From Bacteroidota bacterium (GTDB taxonomy: Bacteria > Bacteroidota > Bacteroidia > JABDFU01), in the NCBI GenBank assembly GCA_016183775.1, contig JACPDY010000023.1:89597-153596 (forward strand): 64,000 bases of DNA, in the 5' to 3' direction. The number at the start of each line of letters is the position of its first letter. Positions within the stretch are counted from its first letter, which is position 1. The notes under the pieces were generated by a model. That model worked only from the letters and a program-made list of their open reading frames with translations, had not been told where the DNA came from and did no database searches. Shown here piece by piece: positions 18,027 through 25,831 of this stretch. The position numbers were made by a program, and so were the translations under genes.

Positions 18027-19119
18027 TCAATTACTACTCCCGTACTCCATCAAATACGCTTTAATAAAATCATTCAGGTCACCATCCAGTACATCCTGCG
18101 CATTCGATGTTTCATGATCCGTGCGTATATCTTTTACTAATTTATATGGATGTAACACATAGTTACGTATCTGCGACCCCCACTCTATTTTTTTCTTGCC
18201 GGCTTCAACCGCCGCACGAGCTTCGTTGCGTTTGCGCATTTCAATTTCAAACAACTGCGATTTAAGCATGGTCATCGCACGCTCTTTATTTCCACTTTGC
18301 GAACGCTCTACCTGGCATACCACAACTATACCCGAAGGCTTGTGCGTTAACTGCACCTTGGTTTCCACCTTGTTTACATTTTGTCCGCCGGCACCCCCCG
18401 AGCGGGATGTTTGCCATTCAATGTCTGCGTCTTTAACTTCAATATTTATTTCGTCATTCACCAACGGGTAAACATATACCGATGCAAATGAGGTATGACG
18501 CTTGGCATTCGCGTCAAATGGAGAAATCCGAACTAAGCGATGCACCCCATTCTCCCCTTTCAGATAACCGTATGCAAAATCACCTTCAAATTCCAGCACA
18601 ACAGATTTAATACCTGCCATATCACCATTTTGCCTGTCAACTTCTTTTACTTTAAAACCGTTTTTCTCGCCCCACATAATATACATACGCATCAGCATGC
18701 TCGCCCAGTCACAACTCTCGGTACCGCCGGCGCCTGAATTAATCTGCAATACGGCATTCAACCTGTCTTCCTTACCGCTTAGCATATTCTTAAACTCAAG
18801 CTCTTCAAGTTGTTTAAGAGTAATGCCAAACTGGGTTTCTATTTCCTTTTCGGTAGCATCGCCCGATTTGTAATAATCAAATAGCAGTTCAAGGTCATCA
18901 ACATTTTTGCTGATGCTCTTAAACCCATCTGTCCATATTTTTTTCGAGCGTATGACTTTCAGGATGTCCTCTGCCTTTTTAGGATCATCCCAAAACTTAG
19001 GGTTGAGTGTTTTTACCTCTTCTTCGCGTATTTCTTCCAGTTTCCCTGGTATGTCAAAGATGCCTCCCCAACGCTTCAGTACGTTGTTTCAGATCTTTAA
19101 TGTGGTCAAGTGTTATCAT
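18027..19119 (-). CDS. prfB: Peptide chain release factor 2, made by programmed +1 frameshift
   Basis: RF2 ends translation at UGA and UAA. The 0-frame starts with ATG at 19119 ([20 protein letters not shown] then L) and meets an in-frame TGA at 19056-19054 after 21 codons. Shifting +1 at CTT-TGA-C continues as [20 protein letters not shown] without a stop to 18027, giving 363 aa, the family length. The body has the RF2 stop-recognition tripeptide SPF ([14 protein letters not shown]) and the catalytic GGQ ([14 protein letters not shown]). Taken alone the downstream frame would begin at an internal ATG at 18785 and lose the N-terminal domain, so the frameshifted product is clearly the real one. 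Confidence 0.95.
19053..19069 (-). promoter_or_regulatory. RF2 recoding site (GGGGAGG-CAT-CTT-TGA-C)
   Basis: On the minus strand GGGGAGG (19069-19063) lies three bases upstream of CTT (19059-19057), followed by TGA (19056-19054) and C (19053). This is the classical autoregulatory site: scarce RF2 lets the ribosome slip +1 on CTT-T, restoring RF2. The Shine-Dalgarno-like stimulator keeps the 3-nt spacing known from E. coli. It is notable in a phylum that seldom uses Shine-Dalgarno pairing to start translation. Confidence 0.92.
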
Positions 19120-19329
19120 ATGGCGAAAGTAATGAAAAATAGAATTGAACAACCTGTTTTTCACTTTAATTGTCCTTCTCTTACCGATAGTTATAAGAGG
19201 AGTATCAGACAGACCTGTCAGCACAACCATTTTAGCACAGGCGGAGATGAGGACTTTGTTCAGAATTTCTGAAATAAATCGACCGGATTTTGCTGAATAA
19301 TTGGTAAAATTGTACGCCAATTCCGAACC

Positions 19330-20232
19330 GTGTCTGCAGATAAAGTATATTCCCTCGAAAAAGAAGTCCCTGCTATGAGCAAAATGGCTGATTATGTTCA
19401 GTTTGCCAAGCTCCGGTTGTCAAGCCTTGTTGTATTCTCAGCTGCTATTTCATACATCACCGTTGCATCCTCAGTAGATTGGATACGTCTCCTTTGGCTT
19501 GTTTTGGGAGGCTTTTTGATCACAGCCTCCTCAAACGGATTCAACCAGATTATTGAGCGCGATACCGACAAATTAATGACGCGTACTGCAAACAGGCCGT
19601 TACCGCAAAACCGGATGAGTGTGAATGAAGCCATTCTGGTAGCTTCAGTGTTTGGAATTTCCGGTGCATCTATTTTGTTTTTATTCATCAACCTTTTAAG
19701 CGGCCTGTTGGGTATACTAGCTCTTGTATTATATACGATATTTTACACACCATTAAAGAGCAAAACTCCGTTCGCTGTTTTTGTAGGGGCGTTCCCCGGA
19801 GCAATACCCCCGTTACTTGGCTGTGTTGCTGCAACAGAAGGTACAGGCAGCTTTACTTTTCATGCATGGATTTTATTTTTCATCCAGTTCATCTGGCAGT
19901 TCCCGCACTTCTGGTCCATTGCCTGGGTATTGGATGATGACTACAAAAAAGCGGGATTTAAAATGCTTCCATCGCCCGGCGGACGTGATAAAGCCAGCGC
20001 TTTCCAGATACTGATCTATACTTTATTTTTATTGCCAATAAGCCTTACACCCTATTTCTTCGGCATGATAGGGCCGGTATCATTAACCATTATTACCGCC
20101 TGCGGATTGTTATTTATTTACCAGGCACAAAAAGTATTTAACCAGTTAACTGTAAAATACGCGCAGAACCTGATGTTTGGCTCATTCGTTTATTTGCCGG
20201 TTGTGCAGCTGGCGATAATGATAGGCAAATAA
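19330..20232 (+). CDS. ctaB: Protohaem IX farnesyltransferase (haem O synthase)
   Basis: UbiA-family membrane prenyltransferase that farnesylates protohaem to haem O, a precursor of oxidase haems. About nine membrane segments; key motif NGFNQIIERDTDKLMTRTANRPLP (N-x-x-x-D-x-x-x-D prenyl-diphosphate site) and YTPLKSKTPFAVFVGAFPGA, DDDYKKAGFKMLPS later. The listed start is GTG; an ATG at 19375 (MSKMADYVQFAKLRL) would remove 15 residues and is also plausible. First gene of the oxidase operon and divergent from prfB. Confidence 0.92.
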   Translation: MSADKVYSLEKEVPAMSKMADYVQFAKLRLSSLVVFSAAISYITVASSVDWIRLLWLVLGGFLITASSNGFNQIIERDTDKLMTRTANRPLPQNRMSVNEAILVASVFGISGASILFLFINLLSGLLGILALVLYTIFYTPLKSKTPFAVFVGAFPGAIPPLLGCVAATEGTGSFTFHAWILFFIQFIWQFPHFWSIAWVLDDDYKKAGFKMLPSPGGRDKASAFQILIYTLFLLPISLTPYFFGMIGPVSLTIITACGLLFIYQAQKVFNQLTVKYAQNLMFGSFVYLPVVQLAIMIGK

Positions 20233-20235
20233 AAT

Positions 20236-20311
20236 GGTTTCAGGTTGCAGGTTTCAAGTAAAACCCAACCCGAAACCCGAAACCCGAAACCCGAAACCTG
20301 AACCTGAAACC
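20236..20311 (+). repeat. Inverted heptad-word repeat filling the ctaB-cox III spacer
   Basis: Left arm GGTTTCAGGTTGCAGGTTTC (20236-20255) and right arm GAAACCTGAACCTGAAACC (20293-20311) are complementary apart from one extra base. Between them is a 7-base tandem of the form CCCGAAA repeated about four times. The unit occupies nearly the whole 83-bp spacer and ends 4 nt before the cox III ATG, so the transcript would fold here. A one-base variant (GGAACCC) occurs inside dnaG at 24448-24473. Confidence 0.75.
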
Positions 20312-20315
20312 AAAT

Positions 20316-20906
20316 ATGGACGCAACACGAATAGAAATAGATGAAGAAATGCGCCAGGCCCGGCGAAAGGCTGCTAAAAATCTTTTGTGGCTGGGTATTG
20401 TAGGTATGGTAATGCTTTTTGGCGGCTTTACCAGTGCTTACGTGGTGCGGCATGAAAAGGGCGATTGGCTCGACTTTACCATTCCTCCCATGTTTTTTAT
20501 CAGTACCGCCATCATTATTGTAAGCAGTATCACTATGAATTGGGCAGTTACGGCGGCGAAAGATGACAACCTGAAAAATATTAAATCAGCTATGTTGCTC
20601 ACCTTGCTGCTGGGTATTGCTTTTGCTGCATCACAATACCTTGGATGGAAGAATCTTGTTGAACAAAAAGTTTATTTTGCCGGACGCGAAAGTAACGCAT
20701 CAGGTTCTTTTTTTTACATGATCACTTTTATGCACCTGCTGCATTTGTTTGGCGGGATAATAGCGGTAATAGTGGTTAATTTTAAGGCTTTAGCCGGAAA
20801 ATACAGCTCAAAAGATTACCTCGGGATACAACTTTGTGCCATTTATTGGCACTTTTTAGATGCACTTTGGATATATTTATTTCTATTTTTGTATTTAATT
20901 CGTTAA
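20316..20906 (+). CDS. Cytochrome c oxidase subunit III (first copy)
   Basis: Membrane subunit III of a haem-copper oxidase, 196 aa with about five membrane helices: LLWLGIVGMVMLFGGFTSAY, MFFISTAIIIVSSITM, AMLLTLLLGIAFAASQYLGW, FYMITFMHLLHLFGGIIAVI and IYWHFLDALWIYLFLFLYLI. The F-x-x-x-T-x-M-H-x-x-H and Y-W-H-F-x-D-x-x-W patterns are family marks. Lies between ctaB and a longer subunit III gene. Subunits I and II are not in the window. Confidence 0.9.
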   Translation: MDATRIEIDEEMRQARRKAAKNLLWLGIVGMVMLFGGFTSAYVVRHEKGDWLDFTIPPMFFISTAIIIVSSITMNWAVTAAKDDNLKNIKSAMLLTLLLGIAFAASQYLGWKNLVEQKVYFAGRESNASGSFFYMITFMHLLHLFGGIIAVIVVNFKALAGKYSSKDYLGIQLCAIYWHFLDALWIYLFLFLYLIR

Positions 20907-20960
20907 AATTGCATGAGATTTTAACCGTCAACTAATAACAGTTAACTAACAACAGTTTTT

Positions 20961-21689
20961 ATGTCACACGAAATTACCGGGAATGACGTTGAGCACGGCT
21001 GGCAAGGCGGTGTTTCTCCATTTAAAGCCAGCTACGGAAAATTATTTATGTGGTTTTTTCTCGTTTCTGATGCACTGACTTTTGGAGGTTTATTATGTGC
21101 GTATGGCTTTATGCGCCATAAATACCCTGATGTATGGCCTATCCCGGGTGACGTGTTTACTCATTTTCCTTTTGTAGAACAACATATACCATTGGCTTAT
21201 GTAGGTTTGATGACATTCATACTTATCATGAGTTCGGTAACTATGGTACTGGCGGTTGAAGCCGGTCATCGCAACAATAAAAGAGGCGTTATCATTTGGT
21301 TATTTCTAACCATCATTGGCGGTTTGATGTTCGTTGGTTCACAGGCCTGGGAGTGGTATCATTTTATAGTAGGAACGAACCATGGCGCAATGCGAAATGT
21401 ATGGGATCCCGAAGCCGGAAAATTTGTAGATAAAATATTTTATGGCGCTAACCTGGTGACTAACGAATACGGACCTGCGGCGTTCGGTGATTTCTTCTTC
21501 TTTATTACAGGCTTCCATGGGTTCCACGTATTCAGCGGAGTTATTATCAATCTTGTGATCTTTATTATGGTAGTGAAAGGCGTGATGGAAAAACGCGGCC
21601 ACTATGAAATGGTTGAGAAAGTCGGACTATACTGGCACTTTGTGGATCTGGTGTGGGTGTTTGTATTTACTTTCTTTTACCTTTTATAA
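20961..21689 (+). CDS. Cytochrome c oxidase subunit III (second, longer copy)
   Basis: 242 aa with seven hydrophobic segments: KLFMWFFLVSDALTFGGLLC, YVGLMTFILIMSSVTMVLAV, GVIIWLFLTIIGGLMFVGSQ, FFFFITGFHGFHVFSGVIIN and GLYWHFVDLVWVFVFTFFYL. It keeps the same T-G-F-H-G-x-H and Y-W-H-F-V-D-x-V-W motifs as its neighbour but has an extra loop (NVWDPEAGKFVDKIFYGANL). Tandem unequal subunit III genes are common in Bacteroidota oxidase operons; the two probably both sit in one complex. Confidence 0.9.
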   Translation: MSHEITGNDVEHGWQGGVSPFKASYGKLFMWFFLVSDALTFGGLLCAYGFMRHKYPDVWPIPGDVFTHFPFVEQHIPLAYVGLMTFILIMSSVTMVLAVEAGHRNNKRGVIIWLFLTIIGGLMFVGSQAWEWYHFIVGTNHGAMRNVWDPEAGKFVDKIFYGANLVTNEYGPAAFGDFFFFITGFHGFHVFSGVIINLVIFIMVVKGVMEKRGHYEMVEKVGLYWHFVDLVWVFVFTFFYLL

Positions 21690-21750
21690 GGGACGAGGGA
21701 AAGGAGACGGGGCACGAGTGTTCCAAATTGCCAATCGCCGTTTGCAAACT
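21690..21750 (+). repeat. Intergenic word repeat, GGACGAG / TTGCAAAC type, copy 2
   Basis: GGGACGAGGGAAAGGAGACG then GGGC (21690-21713) begins right after the cox III stop, followed by AAATTGCCAATCGCCG and TTTGCAAACT. This repeats, with changes, the series at 4997-5060. It is followed by ATTAAACTCTAAACTTAAAG just before the cox IV ATG, a word also seen at 26671-26724. Confidence 0.6.
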
Positions 21751-21808
21751 AATGCAAACATAAACGAGAACTTGAAACATATGAATATTAAACTCTAAAC
21801 TTAAAGAT

Positions 21809-22324
21809 ATGTCCGAATTCCACGATGATTATCCGAATTATGAAATGATGGCTCATCACAGCGAAGAAGCCGGAGTTGGCAAACGCAAAAAATTATGGCA
21901 GGTATTCTGGATTATGTTCGGCATTACTATACTTGAATTGATCGTAGGTTTTAAAGCAGAAGCATGGGGTTTATTAAATGAGCAAAGGGGAACAACCACA
22001 GGCTTGAAAATATTTTTCGTATTCTTTACGATAGCCAAAGCAGCTTTCATTGTTCTTTCATTTATGCACCTTGGAGATGAAAAAAAATCCTTAAAATGGG
22101 TGATACTTGCGCCCTATTGCGTGTTCATAGTATATCTTGCAGTTATGGCTTCTGTGGGTGAGGGCGGATATTCACAACCTCACCGTACAGATATGGATCA
22201 TAATGTGGTTGAACAGGCTACCGACCATAAAAGACCAGGCGGCGGAGGCCATCACGATGCTGCTGGAGAACACCATGAAGAAGGCATGAAGGAGCATGGC
22301 GGCGCAGAAGGTGAACACAAGTGA
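21809..22324 (+). CDS. Cytochrome c oxidase subunit IV family protein with His-rich tail
   Basis: 171 aa. Three membrane helices (VFWIMFGITILELIVGF, LKIFFVFFTIAKAAFIVLSF, WVILAPYCVFIVYLAVMAS) match the small bacterial oxidase subunit IV (COX4_pro type), including F-M-H-L-G-D-E after helix 2. The C-terminal 50 residues are rich in His, Gly and Glu (GGGGHHDAAGEHHEEGMKEH) and could hold copper or other metal before insertion, which is inference. It overlaps the SCO gene by 4 bp, supporting coupled expression in an oxidase assembly operon. Confidence 0.85.
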   Translation: MSEFHDDYPNYEMMAHHSEEAGVGKRKKLWQVFWIMFGITILELIVGFKAEAWGLLNEQRGTTTGLKIFFVFFTIAKAAFIVLSFMHLGDEKKSLKWVILAPYCVFIVYLAVMASVGEGGYSQPHRTDMDHNVVEQATDHKRPGGGGHHDAAGEHHEEGMKEHGGAEGEHK

Positions 22325-23013
22325 AGAAACAGCATCTCATATTAATTGCAATACTTCTTTTACCTTCCCTCATTTATGTTTTTTTAACAACAGGCAAGCA
22401 TCACTTCATAAACCTGCCTTATTATGGTTCGCGTGAGGCTGTAACAAAAACAGTTAACAACAAAGAGGTCACAGATACAGTTTACCACAGCATCGCTCCC
22501 TTCAAATTCATTAATCAGGATGGCGATACAGTTACCGAAAAAAAATATGAAGATTGCATTTATGTAGCCGATTTCTTTTTTACCACCTGCCAGAGTATCT
22601 GCCCGAAAATGGCGGTCAACCTGGCTCTTGTGCAGGACAAGTTTAAAGATAACGATTCCATTCTGATTTTGTCGCACACAGTAAACCCTCAGCATGACAG
22701 CGCTTCTGTGCTTAAAGCATATGCGCAACTCGTTCATGCCGATCTTAAAAAATGGACGTTCGTTACCGGGACCAAGCAATCTCTTTACGATATGGCTATT
22801 AAAAGCTATTTACTTCCTGCCGGCGAAGATGCGCAGGCCGAAGGCGGTTTCCTGCATAGCGAACAGCTGATATTGGTTGATAAAGAAAAACACATTCGGG
22901 GTATATACGATGGCACATCAATGCCGGATGTAAACAAACTGATCGACGACATCAAATTACTCCAGGCCGATTACATTATACAAAAGGCAAAAAAAGTAAA
23001 GTCTCCTTTTTGA
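22321..23013 (+). CDS. SCO1/SenC-family copper chaperone
   Basis: Thioredoxin-fold protein that delivers copper to the Cu-A site of subunit II. An N-terminal membrane anchor (HLILIAILLLPSLIYVFLTT) precedes the domain with the metal-binding C90-x3-C94 in FFTTCQSICPKMAVNL and the distal His179 in GGFLHSEQL. The start is GTG, overlapping the subunit IV stop (GTGA). 230 aa. Last gene of this oxidase operon; the dnaG gene converges from the other side. Confidence 0.93.
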   Translation: MKKQHLILIAILLLPSLIYVFLTTGKHHFINLPYYGSREAVTKTVNNKEVTDTVYHSIAPFKFINQDGDTVTEKKYEDCIYVADFFFTTCQSICPKMAVNLALVQDKFKDNDSILILSHTVNPQHDSASVLKAYAQLVHADLKKWTFVTGTKQSLYDMAIKSYLLPAGEDAQAEGGFLHSEQLILVDKEKHIRGIYDGTSMPDVNKLIDDIKLLQADYIIQKAKKVKSPF

Positions 23014-23074
23014 GTTCAAAGTTCCGGGGTGCGAATGATTGCGTGAAAGAAGGGGTGTGTAGAAAGAAAAAAAA

Positions 23075-25057
23075 TTACTTCACAATTATCCTACCCAATA
23101 AATTATTAAAATAGGATTTGGCTTCGTCCAATTGCTTTTGTTTTTGCTGAAACATTACTATCTCATTCTCATCAGCGGCATCCTTAAGCAGCTTAAGGTT
23201 TTCATCTATCATACGCTGAATGTATTTAGCTTTAAGCGTATTTACATATTTATAAATAGTCGCCTTTAAGTTTTCTTCCTCAGTTCCAACCAGAATATTA
23301 TGCCGGCTCCATTCTGCTAATGTATACGGACTACTCACCAGGTCGATGACTGTTTTACTTACATTAACATCATCCTGGTTTATAAATGAATTCATATTCG
23401 GAAGCTGCCCATTAGTGATACCCACTGAATAACTACTATAGATGAACTGGTAAGCCTGGTTTTTGAACAGGATATTATCCTGAGCGAGTTCATGCAAAAT
23501 AAGTTCGGCTGCAGTTATCGAAGTTTCAACTGGCTCCCCGTCTTCATCTTCATTTGTTACGATCACATTTCTATCGCCAAAATTCAGCAATATTCTTATA
23601 ATATTCCTTTCCTGTTGTTCAATTCCATTGGGATCGATGGATTCTTTCGGCACTCCGGTCACCACTTCAGTAGAAGTTACATTTTCAGAAGGACTGTCTT
23701 CTGATCTGTATTTATCCGACACACGCTTTCTCCTTATTCTGTTAAGTTCATTCAACAGCATCTGCTCGTCCATCTCCATCAAACGGCTGCACTCTTTTAT
23801 ATATACCGAACGATGGATAGCTTCAGGAATAACAGCGATACTTTCAACAATGTCCTTAATAAGATTGGCCCTCTTTATCGGATCGCTTGACACTTCCGAA
23901 TAAAGCATCATTGTTTTAAACGCGATAAAATCCTTGGTGTTATCAGCAATAAATTTTTTCAGTTCCTGGTAACTCACCCGTTTGGAAAATGAATCGGGGT
24001 CATCGCCGTCCGGAAACAACAATACCTTTACATTCATTCCTTCCTCTAGGATCATATCAATACCCCTGAAACTAGCTTTTATACCGGCACTGTCACCATC
24101 GTAAAGAATGGTAATGTTTTGCGTATAGCGTTTTATCTGCCTGATCTGTTCTACTGTTAATGAAGTGCCGGATGAAGCGACCACATTCTCAATTCCGGCC
24201 TGATGCATGGAAATAACATCGGTGTATCCTTCTACCAGGTAACAATTATCATCCGCTATAATGGATTTCTTGGCAAAGAACAAACCGTACAGCACATTGC
24301 TCTTGTGGTAAATGTCGGTTTCAGGCGAGTTAATGTACTTGGCTAACTTTTTATCCGTCTTCAGTATACGTCCGCCAAAAGCAATGGGGCGGCCGGTAAC
24401 ATTGTGGATAGGGAAAATAACACGTCCGGCGAAACGGTCGAAGGCAAGTTCCGGGTTCCGGGTTCCGGGTTCCAGATTCTCCTGCGTTTTATCAATTGTC
24501 AGTCCTGCTTTAACCAGGTAATCCAGCTTATAGCCTTTACTCAATGCGTCTTTGGTAAAAGCTTTGCGCTCTTCAAGAGCATATCCCAACTGAAATTTTT
24601 CAATGACATCGTCGCGAAAGCCACGTTCTTTAAAATAACTCAGCCCGACAGAGCGGCCTTCATCGGTGTTAAATAAATTATTTGTAAAATATTTCTGCGC
24701 ATGTGTGCAAACTACAAATAAACTCTCGCGCTCGTTCTGGCTTTGCAGTTGCTCAGGTGTTTGCTCTTTTTCTTCAATCTCAATATTGTATTTTCTGGCG
24801 AGGTAGCGCAACGCGTCAGGATAGGTCATTTGGTCATGATCCATCATGAAGTTTACTGAGTTGCCGGCTTTACCGCAGCCAAAACATTTATAAATGCCTT
24901 TGGCAGGGGACACAGTGAATGAAGGGGTTTTTTCGTTGTGAAAAGGACACAACCCAAGCAAATTCGCTCCACGTTTTTTCAGGGTAACAAAATCACCCAC
25001 CACTTCCTCTATACGGGCAGCGTCAAAAATTTTATCTATAGTGTCTTTTGGTATCAT
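23075..25057 (-). CDS. dnaG: DNA primase
   Basis: Makes RNA primers for DNA replication. The N-terminal CHC2 zinc ribbon has C37, H40, C58 and C61 (GLCPFHNEKTPSF ... YKCFGCGKAGN). A primase core follows, with ERGFRDDVIEKFQLGYA and the Toprim motif VEGYTDVISMHQAGIENVVA with SSGTSLT and YDGDSAGIKA. The C-terminal part binds helicase DnaB. 660 aa, the usual length. One oddity: residues ~195-204 (EPGTRNPE) are encoded by a 7-base tandem repeat (24448-24473), an in-frame insertion just before the conserved FDRFAGRVIFPI. Confidence 0.97.
   Translation of the reverse strand: MIPKDTIDKIFDAARIEEVVGDFVTLKKRGANLLGLCPFHNEKTPSFTVSPAKGIYKCFGCGKAGNSVNFMMDHDQMTYPDALRYLARKYNIEIEEKEQTPEQLQSQNERESLFVVCTHAQKYFTNNLFNTDEGRSVGLSYFKERGFRDDVIEKFQLGYALEERKAFTKDALSKGYKLDYLVKAGLTIDKTQENLEPGTRNPELAFDRFAGRVIFPIHNVTGRPIAFGGRILKTDKKLAKYINSPETDIYHKSNVLYGLFFAKKSIIADDNCYLVEGYTDVISMHQAGIENVVASSGTSLTVEQIRQIKRYTQNITILYDGDSAGIKASFRGIDMILEEGMNVKVLLFPDGDDPDSFSKRVSYQELKKFIADNTKDFIAFKTMMLYSEVSSDPIKRANLIKDIVESIAVIPEAIHRSVYIKECSRLMEMDEQMLLNELNRIRRKRVSDKYRSEDSPSENVTSTEVVTGVPKESIDPNGIEQQERNIIRILLNFGDRNVIVTNEDEDGEPVETSITAAELILHELAQDNILFKNQAYQFIYSSYSVGITNGQLPNMNSFINQDDVNVSKTVIDLVSSPYTLAEWSRHNILVGTEEENLKATIYKYVNTLKAKYIQRMIDENLKLLKDAADENEIVMFQQKQKQLDEAKSYFNNLLGRIIVK
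24448..24473 (-). repeat. 7-base tandem repeat inside dnaG
   Basis: On the plus strand GTTCCGG repeats three full times plus GTTCC. It is read in frame as EPGTRNPE. Its complement (GGAACCC unit) differs by one base from the GAAACCC unit of the ctaB-cox III spacer, so the same word family seems to have entered a coding region. Confidence 0.8.
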
Positions 25058-25514
25058 TTGCCTTACCCGGCCTTCCGCCTGAAATGGAGAGGCTTTTTTT
25101 AGGGGGAACTAATTTATTAAAATTAAGTATGCCGCTTATTTAAACTTTTCAACCGTTCAGTAATTTCGGCCATCTGTTTTCACTACAATTATAGCCGGAT
25201 ATCTAATTATCGCTTCTCAAAACAGCTTCCGTTTCGTTCTCCATATGGAATCGGGAGCTCTTCATTTACAGTAGTATGCCTCTAAATTAGTTTGATCTGG
25301 CAGGATTTCAGCTAGGTAATTGCATCCAAAGCTCCCAAGGCACCCTCGTTTTTTTTAAAATTTCCAATAGTACGACCTCTTTTTTACGAAATTTATGCTA
25401 TATTCATCATAATCAGCCAATTAATAAATATTTTTTATATGTATTCAAAAACAATGTAGTATATTTGCAGTCTTAAAGTGAATTTCAATTGTTTGATTTT
25501 AAATAGTTTAAAAC
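25058..25514. other. 457-bp spacer between divergent dnaG and HU genes
   Basis: AT-rich sequence without a convincing reading frame or tRNA. It must hold the promoters of dnaG (minus) and HU (plus). A T8 run follows CAAGGCACCCTCG at about 25350, but no clear stem is seen. Nothing further can be supported. Confidence 0.5.
25460..25467 (+). promoter_or_regulatory. -7 promoter element TATATTTG of the HU gene
   Basis: An exact TAnnTTTG match, 47 nt before the ATG at 25515. Confidence 0.5.
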
Positions 25515-25826
25515 ATGACCAAAGCAGATATAGTAAACGAAATAGCAGAAAAGACAGGGATCGAGAAGGTTGCTGTTCAGGCTACAGTGGAATCATTCAT
25601 GAAGGTTCTGAAAAATCACATGAGCGAAGGCAAGAACATCTATCTCAGGGGATTCGGAAGTTTTATTGTAAAAAAACGTGCTGAAAAAACCGGTCGTAAT
25701 ATTTCAAAAAACACAACTATTATTATTCCCGCACATTATATTCCGTCGTTTAAACCCGCTAAAACTTTTGCCGAAAAGGTAAAGAAAAGCGTGCCGGTTA
25801 AACCGACTGAAGGCAATAACCAATAA
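25515..25826 (+). CDS. HU/IHF-family DNA-binding protein
   Basis: A 103-residue nucleoid protein: helical N-terminus (TKADIVNEIAEKTGIEKVAV), the dimer core LRGFGSFIVKKRAEKTGRNI and the DNA-arm region NTTIIIPAHYIPSFKPAKTF, with a Lys/Pro tail. HU-type dimers bend DNA and shape the nucleoid. The arm reads IIIPAHYIP where many HU proteins have the IPA-x-x-x-P-x-F motif. Co-oriented with the TPR gene 5 bp downstream. Confidence 0.93.
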   Translation: MTKADIVNEIAEKTGIEKVAVQATVESFMKVLKNHMSEGKNIYLRGFGSFIVKKRAEKTGRNISKNTTIIIPAHYIPSFKPAKTFAEKVKKSVPVKPTEGNNQ

Positions 25827-25831
25827 AATTT

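Noticed and set aside
18027..18785. prfB as a 252-aa protein starting at the internal ATG
   Set aside because: The frame stays open upstream and joins a 21-codon leader through a perfect RF2 frameshift site, giving the normal 363 aa.
20236..20311. A CRISPR array in the ctaB-cox III spacer
   Set aside because: The units are 7 bases, in direct tandem without spacers; no cas genes in the window.
25058..25514. A structured non-coding RNA in the dnaG-HU spacer
   Set aside because: There is room for one, but no convincing stem series or terminator could be found by eye.
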